Assembly (NCBI GenBank): GCA_011009095.1
Contig: VTPC01000842.1
Coordinates: 291,443 to 355,442 of the forward strand
Source: Ignelater luminosus
Taxonomy: Eukaryota; Arthropoda; Insecta; Coleoptera; Elateridae
DNA: 64,000 nucleotides
Direction: 5' to 3'
This document shows, piece by piece, positions 34,725 to 48,144 of the stretch (the first letter of the stretch is position 1; each line of letters begins with the position of its first letter). The notes beneath the pieces were generated by a model. It was not told where the DNA came from. It searched no databases and saw nothing but the letters and a program-made list of their open reading frames with translations. The position numbers and the translations under genes are program-made.

Positions 34725-35250
34725 CTAAAGGTACGTTTAGACTAGCGAGAAAACTCGGGCGAGTTGCTGTCTGACAGTACTGTCGCCGGTCTAAACAGCT
34801 TCGTAAGTTGAGTCGCAGGAACTTCCGAAAGTGCTTCCGTGACACAGGCGCTTGCTAGTCTAAACATGCAAAAATACATTCCTGCAATTTCTCACATTAC
34901 TTCCAATTTGTTTCGATGTTCCATAATTTTCCCTTCTTAACACCCATTCCCTGACGCAACCACCGCGATTTTTCTTCTTTCGTTTATTGTAATTTTCACA
35001 TAGAACTAGCAATGCTTCGGCATGACAAGTAATATAGTGAAAAACAATGGTTCAATATTCAACAAATAACATGATGCAAGTCTAAGTTGCTGAAAGTGTA
35101 AATAGCTTTGCAAGAACTCGCGAAAGGCAGAACTTGCACGACGCTTCCGACAGAAAATCACGACAATTATTGCTTGCAGTGTAAACGAACACAGAAGTCG
35201 CTTGCGCGAAATTTGTCGCAAGTAACTCGCCAGTGTATCTTCACCTTTAG
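34725..35250. mobile_element. MITE with CTAAAGGT ends (~526 bp)
   Basis: The left end is CTAAAGGTACGTTTAGACTA and the right end, inverted, is CTAAAGGTGAAGATACACTG, followed on both by GCGAG-like sequence. The first ~24 positions agree at about two thirds. Subterminal regions carry several short repeats (GTCTAAACA, GCTAGTCTAAACATG, GGCGAGTT in both orientations). There is no coding capacity. The target duplication is not clear, so the superfamily is left open. Confidence 0.6.
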
Positions 35251-38200
35251 TATGAAATATCACGAAATGAAGATTTAGAATAATTTAAGACGTCTTACCA
35301 CTTATTTTTGATGCTTGGCCTTATCTTACAAACATATCATAAATAAAAGTTTGAATAATTTTAAAAAAGCAAGCACCTTTTGTTCAACGATTGGTTTATG
35401 TTTATTTGTGCAGTTTGCTACAGAATTAATTATCTTATTAAAAATTAGAAATTATTAAAATTTACGAACAATGGAAACAGTTATTTTCTTTCTAGTATAC
35501 TGTCAATATTTCAATTCAACAAAACAGTCCACAGACTTATTTATATATTTTTAATGCAGGAACAATCCATAAACCATAATTTTTCAATTAGTAATAAACA
35601 ATAAATTTCTCAAGAACAAATCTCCATGCCACCATCGCGTAAAATTTACGAGTGGCATAAAATCCGATGTCAAGCTTTCCTGTACAATAATAAATATGCC
35701 ATATAAGCATATCCAATTCTTCATAGCTTCATGCCTAATAATAAAAATCGATGTTCGAAATCTCGAAAGTATACATATATTCACAATTTCCACCCTCTGG
35801 GCAAAATTTAATCAGCCATTTCTTTAGTTACACCGCATAAATAAATGAAATCCGGTTTTCAGACGACGAAGATCATCATCATGATCACGATGACGATCCA
35901 CACTCATTCTATTAAGAATGTAGAGCTCACCTGTGTTGTAGCCTTTAATAGCGCGATGCGAATTCTTAGCTAAAATTATTACGCTGGAATGCAACTACTA
36001 CTGCTTGTATCCCTATTAAGATTTTTGTTTTATTTCTTTCGTACGACTTAATAAAATTTGTACTCGGAACGTTTTAAATATTCATTCTGAATTATTAAGC
36101 TTGTACAGTTCCGTCTTTTATGATACATGCGTATACGTTCGATGTACCGCATGGGAAAAAATTTTTATTGCGCGCTGAATTAATCTTGGGCAATTTTAAA
36201 ACAGGTATATTTTAACAAATGCGACGAGTTCTACAAAACTTCTCTCGGACATTTATTTAAATTTGTTTGACATGTTAAACGATGTATAAATTAAGCGAAA
36301 TTGTGTTAAAACGAGAACATCTCATTTGTAAATTTGAATGTTATTAATTACGTTTTATAGGATAGAAACAAAATCGCGCGTTATGCAAAAAAAAGTCAAC
36401 AAATTAATCTTGAGGATGGTTCTCAATCTGATTTTATAACAGAACAGTTAAATTTAGGTCCAACGACATTTTCAAAAAGTAATAAATTAACAAGGAACAA
36501 TAAACATTCGTGTAAGTAAGTAAACAAAAGGACTCGAAATTAGGTTGTAACATGAGAAAATCATGGTATTGTGTAAAATTTAATTATCTTGCCCAATATA
36601 AAAAAATGTTATACTTCTCGAAAGAAATACGGTTATAATTCTCTCGACCTTTGCAATAAGGAAGCGAGAGACGTACGAACAATGGGAAAATGCGTTAAGC
36701 AATGCGAAATGACAAATTGTTAATGATTGCCCCATTATATTATTAATACACTTTTTACACACATACGTGTAATCAAAATGAAAACGACAGTAAATACCTT
36801 AAAGACCGCCCAAGAACAAAATTAACGTCAATTTGTGAATTTTTATCGTTGCATCTAACCATAAATGCATCCATAATAACTTGTAGTATGTGTGTGTGTA
36901 TGCGTGTATATAAAAGTCAACGTCAATGCGATGGAGTTTATGAAATATGTTATAAAATTTCTTGATTGCTTGTGGCTACAATTTAACGACAACGTCTAGT
37001 AAACGCAATAATACAACAAAAACAACGTTTCAACTTGTTGCCCGGTGGTATTTCTGACGTACTTACATATTTTTGTAAAATGACGGAACGGAATTTCTGT
37101 TGCTACTACTGCCAATTCCTCTAGGTAATTACCTGAAACAAAGACATATTGTTATTAGTTATTGTCGTAGGAAAAAAAGGTTATCAAATTACAATAAACA
37201 CGCTAATGACAATAATAATAAGAAAATGTCATTTTAACATTGCAACTGCAACACACCGTTTATTTCACCAGGAGACAAGGATATGAAAGAAATTCCTAGA
37301 ATATCACATCATAAACACACAAACGATGGAGAATAGATAAACACAAACTAACCTTGTGACAAATTCGAAGAGCGACGAGTTTCATAATGTCACCGATTCT
37401 GTTGAAATTTAAACTCAATTCTTAAACTGGCGTGAGACAAGACCGCAATTATTTTCCACATTCCAATTAAATTAAATGTTATTGAAATTGTTCAAACTTC
37501 AGGAATTTTTTAATTTATTAAAAGCATAAAATGTCTACGTTTTATAGTGTTTGCGAATGTGCCGGTTCAATTCTGAATTAATTCTTCAAGTTTATGTAGT
37601 TGTTTGGCTATCTAGGTAACACGAAATTGTTAAATTAAGTAAGTTTTCAGAAATATTTGAGATTGAACGGTGACCTACAAATTATACGGGGGTTCATTAA
37701 CATAACACTGCGACTCGGAATTAACAAAACGGGTAATCACAAATTTTTGATTCGGTTTTTCCACATATCATCGTCATCATATACAGAGCCTTTCAAATGT
37801 GCAACCTACAGAAAAATTAAAAGGGTGAAAAACTAGACAATCGGACGCCACAGGCGACCACGACAGTAAACTAATTATAGTGACTTTTTATTCATTCTTT
37901 CATAGTAGCTTCTGATAATAATAGTAAAGAAAGAGAAGCTTTACAGTTAGACGATACCCATTTAATGGCTGGCATACTGGAAGCGATACTGGTAATCTCG
38001 TTCTCGCAAAAATCACGCCTACCTACAATTTCCAAAAATTGGCTCTCTCTATCTGCAGAGTGATGCGTTCGTGTCGTCTCTCTCCCAGGATTTTATCGGA
38101 AGACGAGATGTGTTCGCTCAACAAGAAACAGATATAGTGCCCACGATACTCCCATTGTCCCGGCTTCGCCTGTGATCTTTACCAGAAATGGTTTTTAACT

Positions 38201-38552
38201 ACAACATACATACGTTTTGCAAGTGCTTCCCAGTGTCATGTCAGTTTGAGGGAGAAAAGAAGCTTTGAAGAATTTCAACATTTTTTTGGCGCGTTTGCAA
38301 TATTCAGTAATAAAAAGTTCGATTTACCATGCGTTAGTAAAAACTTCCGTTAATAAGGATTTAAAGACGTACTGCAGTCTTCGCATCAGGAAAAGGCACA
38401 CGATAGCCAAGGTACGGATAGCAGTAATAAATTTACCGCTAAAACTCGACGACTTGACTAGTTTGTAGGCATCAAGTGTCTTCTTCTGGAACGGGGGCTA
38501 CACCTCTTTAGTTCAAAATACGATATCGTCTAGTAACCTAATGGGCAATACA
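35251..38552. other. AT-rich unique stretch, no recognisable gene
   Basis: A GAT-rich patch (GATCATCATCATGATCACGA) lies at about 35870. A donor-like AAGGTTAGT (minus strand, about 37350) and CAGGTAATTACC (minus strand, about 37131) are seen, but no coding exon can be supported next to them. ORFs are under 70 codons. Confidence 0.45.
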
Positions 38553-39028
38553 CAGTGTGTCTGCGGATTGAGTTGACAAGAGGAAAAACTTTTTTATTAT
38601 TTGTTTTAGGTCAAAATGTTACTTTTGATAAAATTTTCTGCTTGTTTCAAAACCTCCAATAATAGTAATATAATTTTGATGTTACCAACAATAATGAAAA
38701 AAATTTTAAAAACGCATTATTTTAGTATAAAAAAACGACTAAGTTCTAAATTTATTCAAAAATCAGATTGCCATGTTAGCTTTTTTTTCAGGTGCAGTTC
38801 AAACATGGTAATATGATTTTCAAGTAAATTTAGAACTTAGTCGTTTTCTTATACCAAAATAATGCGTTTTTAAAAAATTTTCTTCATTATTGTTGGTAAC
38901 ATCAAAATTATATTACCATTATTGGAGGTTTTGAAACAAGCAGAAAATTTTATCAAGAGTGACACTTTGTTCTAAGACCAATAATAAAAAAGTTTTTCCT
39001 CTTGTCAACTCAATCCACGGACACACTG
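38553..39028. mobile_element. Foldback MITE 3, ~476 bp
   Basis: The ends are CAGTGTGTCTGCGGATTGAG and the inverted CTCAATCCACGGACACACTG. The arms (about 38553-38770 and 38815-39028) match almost base for base over ~200 bp, for example AACCTCCAATAATAGTAATA against the inverted copy at about 38920, leaving only a ~50 bp loop. Both flanks read TACA, so the target duplication is TACA or a TA with coincidental CA. There is no coding content. The ends are related to MITEs 1 and 2 but the interior is different. Confidence 0.9.
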
Positions 39029-39601
39029 TACATATGTACGTTCAAAAATCAAAGGTGTAACGTTATGGAGATGTTTCAAAATACATAGGTACTTCCTATT
39101 ACAACTGTAGACAGAAGCAGCTTCCCTCATGTTCTGACGAGCATCATACAAATTATACAACATACCCGTCGATTTTCTCGATTCCTGACTAGAGCTAAAA
39201 ATAGCACCGGTACGAATTTGTTTCAAGTCGGTCAACTTGTACCACGAGTAATGACCGTTCAGTTGATATGTCGATTAGGGTACGCACATATTACAAGATT
39301 CTCTATCATACATGACTGTCCTGTCTCACACGGTTTAGTTTCAAACCTAGTCCATCGACAGGAAATTAACCGTAAGCCAAATTAAGTAGAGGAGAGTTGA
39401 CATTAATAGTGGTTATTGTGTTCGCCTGGAAGTTAAAAAACTGAACGTATCCAAAATTCAATATTTCCAAATATATCACTATACCGGCTGATTTTTTTAA
39501 CTTGAAATTCTTAAATATCTGAAGAAACAAGCATCCTACGGAAAAAATGCTCGAAATAACAAGTTAATATTCTCTGGGAGAAAATTCATGAATGTTAAAA
39601 T

Positions 39602-39645
39602 TAGCCCCCCTCCACCCCCCCTTATGGGTGAGGCGGGGGGGTAAC
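39602..39645. other. C-run/G-run hairpin beside an assembly gap
   Basis: CCCCCCTCCACCC faces GGGTGAGGCGGGGGGG across a short loop, giving a strong GC hairpin in AT-rich DNA. Such a structure and homopolymer runs are typical of places where sequencing fails, which fits the run of N beginning 17 bases later. Confidence 0.7.
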
Positions 39646-39661
39646 TTTGAAATCTTAAATA

Positions 39662-39671
39662 NNNNNNNNNN
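39662..39671. other. Run of ten N (assembly gap or masked bases)
   Basis: Ten unresolved bases. The true length of the gap is unknown. Poly-C/poly-G sequence lies on both sides. Confidence 0.98.
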
Positions 39672-42600
39672 AAAACCCCCATTTGTTATTGGAGATTCGA
39701 ATAGTACGTGCAAAAATATGAAACTTTTATTCGAAATATTTTTTTGATTCATGATAGATGGCGCTGTAATCGTCGACATTTAATTTTTCGGATTTATTTT
39801 TAATCAACGACAACACGCACCTATTTGAAATGTATGTTGAAAAAAGAGATATACATTGAACCGTTAGCATTCCATTTAAGTAGAAGGTGTATGACAAGGA
39901 TAAACTAGAAACAGTAGACGTGATTGCACGTAAATTTGAGCTATGTTTCGAAAATGTCAAACAGAATTGAATTTTCAAATCGACATTTGTTTACATTTAA
40001 ACAACAAAAACAGTCCTTTGAAGAATTATAATTAAACAATTTTCCGTTTATCAGTTTTAAGGTAATCTACCGCCGCTAAAATAAGACGTGTAGAAAGTTT
40101 TCAGTTGGACCAGTTATTGATTTGAAGCATCTGGATCACACGAGTAACGCATGTATCTCTTTACGTGAAATAGATAGCATACAAACAGAGCAAAAAAATA
40201 ACTTAATGGTTCAGATAGAAATACGGTCGTAAGTACCCGTACTGATGTTGGGCACTTAGCGGGATCGCCATTATCTGGCCTCCGTGATCTCGTAGTCGGC
40301 TACCAAGTTAACAGAAACGTGTTGTAAGCAACTTAGTTTATTGTAATATAGTATGATTTTTGTTTCATATTGACGTCCAGGATATCAATTCCAAGAAAAC
40401 TATGATAATTTTAAAAACATATTAACCAAAACCGAAATTATTTATAAAAACATTTTTTATTTTTAAAAACATCTAAACGAAAACAATACTTGCGTCGTTC
40501 AAATTTTTTAATTTGCATCGCTGTTACCTACATCCTTCGTTTCCATTTCTAAAATACATTTATTCCCTTTAATATTGCGCAATATCTTATTACGTAACCA
40601 ACCTTCATCTAATAGTGATACGATCAAGAACTAGATTCAAATAGATTTTTACATGTTGGCTTCATGTATTGAAGATGCATGCTATCGATGTATGTTTGTT
40701 GTCTGCCACCACCCACCTGACGGTTGTTAGAGCCACAGAAGGGGAAGCTTTTGGGAAGTAGTCATCTCAGGTAGCCCTTCTTGGGACGTGTCAGCCAAGC
40801 AGGTTTCCAGCGTTAGCAGCACTAGAAATTATTTTCTCCATGTAATACAACGCAATATTATAGTATGTATCTACGTATCATCTTAACGATACGTCAATCG
40901 ATTTCTACACGTTTGTTTCATAGTTTTAAAATGAATCACGTATTTTCCCTGTTACGTCGTGTCGATAGTTTACACTAGTTATATAGTTTTTTTAGAATAA
41001 GGTATTTGTTGGGGAAGTATTATACTATACGGTAGCTTAAGCGTGTTGCTGCCGAGAATGGCAATGTTGAGGATTTACGCGCTTGACTCATATTTTTGAA
41101 GGTGCATCTGTCGGTGTTGTGCTGACTCGACTTGTGTAAACGCGCAGTTTAGTAACAAAAAGCTTGTAAAAATCAAGAAATAGTAAACGTATGACGGGCC
41201 GGTCTCAGATCTTAAACCAGCGAGGCGATTGCCCACAGATATAAAGAGGCGGTAAAGAAAGATTTTTCTGGTTCGAGTATCAATTGTGATCTAACACTCT
41301 TGTGTTCGAACCTTCAGAAAACCATGTAACTTGAAAAAAAAAATAAATACCTACCCACGATATTTCAAGATAAAGATCCTTTTTTTCACTTCACTTCTAA
41401 AAGACAACAAAATTGCGTAGAATTGAATTCCGTTCGTCTAGAACAATTTGATATGTTTCATCGCCGATGACGGATCCGAGTAATTGACGTTATTACGACT
41501 TCATTTTTGCTCTGCATGTGTAATCAAAAATTCTGTTTTTTTTTTTTTATTTTTTTAGTATGATATCAAAAGAAGTCCATTTTGTCATTAAATTACGTCT
41601 GCCACGTTCAGCTTTTTGACGCCGTTTTAAACGTGATTGTGACATTAACCGATGACCAATAAATCACGTCGATTAGACGTCATTTTCCTTGCTGGACGTT
41701 CTTCAATATTTTAGGGGTTTCAAAAAAGGAATCAAGAAGATTTGTTCCCCTACGAATGAAATTCACATGAGATCCACTTAAAATACTTTCAGATGAGATC
41801 TCTGCGTTTGAACATGAAATTTGTTTTCTTGCTCTTGAACCGATTTCTTACTAGTTAGGTGGTTGTTGCTGTTGGGAGCGTTGTTTTGCCACAAAAAGGT
41901 ACCAACAATTCCTAACAAGAAACTAATTTTGAATTAGACATGCAGCTTGATCTTCTCAATATTCATCACCTTGTATGAACCGGTTCGGCTTCTTGAATAA
42001 GTTAAGCTATTCGAACCGATGAAACTTGTCTTACGAACGGTTACTTTTACCTGAAGTCTTCTAGGTCGGAAGGTTTTTAATAACTGCGTGATGAAGGGCG
42101 CAAGGAAACAAAAATCTGAATTTGCCTCAGGACGCACTAAATTCTGAGGCAGGTCCTGCACGTATGAAATTCTCCAACCAGGGTGTTTTGCAAAAACAAC
42201 TTCAAGCTGATTGATAATTGAATGATTGATTAACATAACTGTTATAAACAAAAATGTGTCAACTTCAAAAATCTAACCTCAAAATCTCTGAACATTTTTA
42301 GTTGGATGTTCTTTAATTATTTTGCTTTTAGTAGTAGAAAAAGTCTGTTTCGTTTTCGTTGGGCCACACTATAGTTATTTAATCTTAAGTGCGTGCTTTC
42401 ATCTACTAAAATTCTTCTTTCACTCTAGAGTTTCGTTTTTTGCTAAACAGTTTTTAATAATGTCTGTGCCCTTCGTACGGCCCAATGATACACCTTGTAG
42501 AATTGTGCTTTTTAGCATTGCTATTTAAATAATCTACTACTCTCGAAGTCACAACATTATATGACAACAAACGTTGATAATTTTATTTCGGCATCTTTAA

Positions 42601-42894
42601 CCAACCGTTCATGATTAGAGTTTTCAGCTGATTCCTCTTTTTCTTGAAAACACACGCAAGCTGCTTTGTTTTTGAGAATTTGCATGTCTTTGCAGTTCAG
42701 AAGCTTCGCATTTCAGTATTACGTTACACACTTTACAGCGGGATTGATATTCATTATCTATTTTATCAATCCATTTCTTATATTTTTCTGATTCGAACAG
42801 TCAGTCATAAGGTAGAAAATTTCTTTTGGTAAGATTCTTTACCTCCTGTGGGTAATTTATGACGCAAGTGAAGTTTTTTTTTTTTGGGAATTGT
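39672..42894. other. AT-rich stretch, no recognisable gene
   Basis: It includes 'GATAGATGGCGCTGTAATCG' near 39752, a string of a type often met in dispersed insect repeats, and a 105-codon unassigned minus-strand frame (41934-42251). The patch at 40690-40830 is GC-balanced but unassigned. Confidence 0.45.
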
Positions 42895-43415
42895 GCAGCA
42901 CTCCTTGGAGCACGGCCGAGATTTCCAAACAAACTTGACGCGTGCCGAAAAAACCGGTAACTTCTTGATCAGAGACCCGACAGGCCTGAGAAGTCCGAAC
43001 GGTCCAACAGAGAAACCCAAAGCGCGAGAAGTCCAAAAGGCCCGACGGCCCAAGAAGTCCGAACGGTCCAGAATGCCCGGCAAGCCGGAGGTCCAAATGA
43101 ACCGACAGACCCGAGAGGCCGAAAGGCAGAAAACATCCCAAAGACCTAGCAGACCCGTACGGTCAGGTCAGATAAGCCCGAGAGATTCAAAAGGGGCGAT
43201 AGACCCAAGAAACTCGAAGGATCAAGAAGTTCAAAAGGTTCGACAGAGCCGAGAAGCCCGAAAGGTCGAAAAGACTAAAGGACCGGCAATAAAGCCAAAA
43301 AGTCCGACAAGCTCTCACAACTAGTGAGTTCTACAAGACCGAACGGCTCGAGAGGCCCGAACCCGAGCTTCGATTAGAAAACGCAGCCCGTACAGCCCTT
43401 TAGCGCTCCTGCCTC
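42895..43415 (+). repeat. GC-rich CCGAA array, copy 4
   Basis: The head is at 42935-42970 (TTGACGCGTGCCGAAAAAAC, then CCGGTAACTTCTTGATC). It is followed by uninterrupted CCGAA units and a tail at about 43376-43404 (AAAACGCAGCCCGTACAGCC). The CAGTACGAAAAT module is absent, unlike copies 2, 3 and 5. The 146-codon plus-strand frame (42884-43324) is a by-product of the unit. Confidence 0.85.
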
Positions 43416-43439
43416 TCCCGTTCATGTTAGTAAAAACTT

Positions 43440-43488
43440 GTTATTGTTATTAATAATAATTATTATTACTATTATTGTTATTATTATC
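43440..43488 (+). repeat. Imperfect (ATT)n microsatellite
   Basis: Interrupted TTA/ATT trinucleotides directly after array 4. Confidence 0.9.
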
Positions 43489-43490
43489 TG

Positions 43491-46400
43491 ACGAAAATCA
43501 CACTTTAACAAACACCACTAAGCACTAAAACACAGAAAACTAATTAAACGAACTTAAACCACCCTGAGCACTTAAAATTTGTATGTGCGTTGGACTTGGA
43601 TGATTTACGCGCGAGAAAGCATATGTTATTCTCTTAAAAGGGAATGAAGTAATGACAATGAAACGGAAAATAAGAGTTGGTTTTATTAAAAAAATTGGTA
43701 AGAAACTGAAAAAATCCCTTTATTCCCTACTACATCCATGCAGGTAAAATTTCCCTTAATTAAAGGATAAATACTTCAGATTGGCAACACTGCTGACCGA
43801 ACTATTAAACAACTAGTGCAATAGTGAAGAACACTATTGCAACAACGTCGAAACAGTAAAAAAATTATAAAGTCATCAGATCTGAAGATTTATCGTAAAC
43901 CTTGACAACGTTCATTATTAATTCCGCCATGTTTACAAAATTTAACGCCATCTGTTGGCTGATGGAAATCGTGAATAGGGGTGCACGCTTGCCTTTAACA
44001 GTACAGTTTTTACCGTTACACTATCAAAGGAGATTAAAATTATTTCAATTGTTTCTAAGGCTACCAAAATCTTCAATGCGCCTCGCAACAAAACCGAATT
44101 TGAGATTTTTTAGGTTTATAAAAAAATCCCCACAAAGAAAAAAAAAAGATGGCCCAACAACTGTGAGATTTGCACTATTTAAATTGCAATTAAGTAATTT
44201 TTTAAGAATTCCTCAAGCGTTCTGTTTTGCAAGATTTTAATTTTCCATTCAAGGCACGTGGACGTATGCGTTTATGCGTCAACAACAACTGACTAATAGG
44301 GAATGAACTTTTTAAATAATGAATAATACGCGTACAAGTTACTAAAACGGTGAGCCGAGATTAAAACGAAGCAAAAAAGGTTTTGAAAAGTTAGCTCTGA
44401 ATGAATTTAAACAGTTTAGATCCTGTTAACTGATTATTCTTTCGTAGCTTTTCACCACACCTTTTAATAATAATAGTAATAATAATAGCAGCAGGTATGT
44501 GTGCATGGGTATGTATTACATAGAAATGTTTCACTAGGTATTAACAATAACGACCTTGCTGATGGACGTATGCATAAAAAACGCTTTATTATCGTAATAA
44601 AGGCGTGTAGAAAGTATAAAGTCGAGCATTGTGATATTGATGCTCGATATGGCGTAGGCCTAGATAATTTATATGTAAGAACCAGTAGGTATTTAGTTAC
44701 GGAAATAAATTAACAACTAACATGACTGGACAGTTTTGAAAATGTTTGATTTAGATATATTGGATGGTAGCCGGCTATAAATGGTCTTGACGATTTATTA
44801 ATTACCTGTAGGTGCTTGAGATTTGATTATTATTTATGCGATTTATCTTTTGGAATTAGAATAGTAGGTGGATATGAGTGAGTCAACTTAAGGTTCCTTG
44901 TAGTCTGCAGATTATGGATGAAAAAAATTTATTTCAACATTAGAAACTCTTTAATAATAGAATTTATAAATTTTAATGACTTTTCAAAATATCTCAGGTA
45001 CTACGGTGTGATTATTAGTTACAAATAAAAACTGCTCGTTGTTGTTGAATAGAATGTCTTTTAAACTTTTGAAAAGTGAAAGTATTATTATTGTTGTTGT
45101 ATACTATATTAAAACGTTTCGATTTTATTACGCCACATTCTTTTGGAGCCTTTTAACAATCAACAATAATTTATTATGTACAATTACATAAATATAAACG
45201 TCATTGTAATCAATTTTATTAGTGGCAGGCTTTGAAATCTTGAAATAATTCGTTTGGTGTCGAGATTATGGTGAAATATCAAAGTTCGACAATTCCAAAG
45301 GAAATGAATAGAACTTGAGCAATTTTAACATCGTTATAAAATTAAGTTGCACTCGAAGAGAAGAATTAATTTAGTTAGTGGTACGTATTTTCCAGAGTGC
45401 AAGTTTTAAGTGCGCACCTGGGCGCTGCAATAATAAAAACTTAAATATTTTCATAAATTCTCATTCAGTGTTCAAACATTTGAGGAGCCCAGCTGCAATC
45501 GTGTATAGAAGCTCTCCAAGTTTGAATTGCCTTTGTAAACATTTCTGAATGAAAACAGCTTCCACCTTCCTCAATATCTGAAATCCATTTTTAGCACGGC
45601 ATTTATTATTTCATTGGACATAAAGACTTCAAATCCGGATATTTACATTCAAGCACCATTTAGTAAAAGAATTCTAAATTAATTAAAATGAAAAATGTCT
45701 TAATTAATTTCGAAAGTCCTAACCAACTACACGTCCGTATTAATTCAATCGATGTTCTGAATTTATTAATTCCTCTAAAAACTTTATCTTGGGAACGATC
45801 TGGACGAAAAATATATTTATTTGGGAAGAAAGTACTACATTTCATATACAACTGTAGTAGTATTATATTCGTTAAAATAAAACAACAATACAACCGGAAC
45901 AAAGAGCAACGTGCGTCCTTGCGTGAGTCAGAAGACCTTGCCGCGCCACATCATCTTCACACCTGTGCACACCACATGCACCTCTCCTTTTCCAACGTAC
46001 GTTCGAGCCCGCTGAACATAACGTATATACCAAAAAAGGCGTAGAGGAGCTTCTCTCCGCAAGCGACATTGCTAGAGGTCGAGAACCACCGTGCAGCGAA
46101 CCGATGAGAGAAGCCATCCGTGTGTGAAGAACGAAAAATAAAATCCAAAAAACAAGTTATCACAGAACAAGAATCTTCGCGGTCTATAACTTTTCGGACG
46201 AGGTTGTATAGAAAGTGTTCGCGCGGTGTGTTACGCGTCCTTTAATCGGACACACATCCAAATAGTATGGCGGCGCCAGCAGGGCAAGTTAGATTTGCGT
46301 CATAAACATCTAAATCCTTTGAAAATGAATTTTTATATTATGTATTTAAGTTTTTAGACACGCACCTTAAAGTCTGTCGAGCAAGGTTACTTTCCAAAAT

Positions 46401-48140
46401 CAGAGAACGGTGTCGAGATCTAACGTGTATATGAAAGGACGCGGAGTTTTTTTTCAATGGCAGGATATGATAAATGTGATGATACAACGCCCGATTTGGT
46501 TAATAAATTACAATCCGGTATGGCGTGTTGATTTAAAAAAAATAATAATGACGGGAAAAATAAAAATTAATCGACTCATTGGGTTTTTTACAAGAAGACG
46601 ATAAAAACCAATTTCAGAGGCATAAATCATTATTATTCCGAGTCTAATTCAATTATTTCGAAATCCAAACCTACAAATTTTTAAAACCTGCCAGGCGATC
46701 ATCAAAATACCGATAGGGTCAATTTCAACAAAAAAGCTAAAATCTAAATCGTCCAATAAATTACAAGCGAAATACCGTAACGTTAACTATAAGATTTTAA
46801 TTAACGTAAATCTTTCATATTCTAAGAAGTGCAGTCCAATTAAAATGGTTTCGCCAACTTCCGTCATACCTATCACACACATTATAAAACGCTAACGCAC
46901 TCATAAAATAAATCAGCACGAGTCAAATTAACCAGAAACGAAAACAGTCAGACAGGTATGCACATAGGTATGTAACGAATCGGGGCAAGAAATTAGAAGA
47001 GATCAAAAACTAACCGGTAGCATCGGAAAAAGTGGCAGACTTGGAAAAAATAAGAACGATCTCGTGAACTTACTCCTTTTGCGCTTCCATTTAAAGAAAT
47101 AAACCGGCATGCTATAAGTGAAATTAAAATAGGAATATAAAAGAGAGAAAGGAGGAATGGATGGCGCCGCGATGGGTTGAATGCAAGATCGCAAGCAATG
47201 GACAAGAAAACAACAACAACGCAAGCACAACCTCCGAGGTATCAAGAGACAACAATAAAAATAACAATAAATCTGGTCTTGAGGCCGCTGCTTGGTGGTG
47301 GAGGACGGACGAGTCACGAGAGTGAGCTTTACCGGAATGTAGCACTCTATAAATAGATTGCAACATTCCTGCTGAACTTTTTACGCCACGATGCATTATT
47401 ACTTGCACTACTCGTTATCCAGAATCGATTTATTGATAGTTTATAATAAAGTGACTTGCCCTTACTTTGTTTTTATGGCGAGGCAATGAACTTCCAGTTT
47501 CTTCTTGCTCGTTTTATTATAGACTGTTCTGCAAAATTTAATATCAAGACGATATTTTACGATTAGCATAATAGTACTAGCTGTCCATTCTCTTGTGTTC
47601 GTTTGCTAATCGAGATATTTCGTAAAAAGTAACTGATACTACCGCAAACTGATTATGAGACAAAAAAATCCACAAAAACACAAGTCATATGTATCTGATG
47701 CTTGACAGACTTTTTCCAGATGCCTTTCCCGTAGTGACTACGACTCATTCACAAAAGATCCTGCACAATCCTCATGAGTATTATTTACATGATAGTTCTT
47801 GATATACTAATCAATAATCTAACGGGCCTCAAGCTTGATATACTTGCTATAGCAAATATTTTTCTTTTTTTTGCGGATATGCTATATCTTAGGAACAGAT
47901 TGCAGAAGGACTTTGGTTCTTCCCAGTACCACGAGAGCGGCGCTTGCAAACAATTTTGACACCACCGATCATCTTCTGTTATGTTTTGTCGAAAACAAAT
48001 AGTGGTAACTAGATGGAACTGGTTTGTTGATAGCGATAGAGGAAAGGCTTCTTTCGTATTTTTGACAAATATGGCATATGGCGTTCAAACGATTCCGACA
48101 CCGCCGATGGCTGATTTAAGGTGAATTGAAGACGAAGCAC
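43491..48140. other. Mostly unique AT-rich stretch with possible regulatory patches
   Basis: No domain-bearing ORF. 'GATTGGCAACACTGCTGACC' (about 43780) recurs in part at about 1490. The patch 45900-46260 is CpG-richer than its surroundings (for example TTCGCGCGGTGTGTTACGCG), and 46990-47360 has mixed composition with a TATA-like string. The 112-codon frame at 43902-44240 starts near the shared motif and has no recognised domain. Nothing here is firmly a gene. Confidence 0.4.
47347..47356 (-). promoter_or_regulatory. Candidate TATA/MEF2-like box
   Basis: CTATAAATAG fits both the TATA-box and the MEF2 (CTAWWWWTAG) consensus. On the minus strand an initiator-like GCTCACTC lies about 30 bases downstream (near 47323), and a donor-like CCGGTTAGT follows near 47010. 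No open frame confirms a transcript, so this remains a guess. Confidence 0.2.
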
Positions 48141-48144
48141 GACT

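Noticed and set aside
41934..42251. 105-codon minus-strand frame
   Set aside because: No recognisable domain, signal peptide or supporting splice signals. In AT-rich DNA of this length such a frame is expected by chance.
42884..43324. 146-codon Pro/Lys/Arg-rich frame, and similar long frames on both strands of the GC-rich arrays (for example 153-527, 25567-25965, 32920-33210)
   Set aside because: They come from the short repeat unit. Both strands stay open, the peptides are low-complexity and collagen-like only by composition, and no start context or domain is present.
47003..47317. 104-codon minus-strand frame rich in Cys/Leu/Ser
   Set aside because: No domain, and composition explained by the complementary purine-rich strand; it overlaps other frames of equal length.
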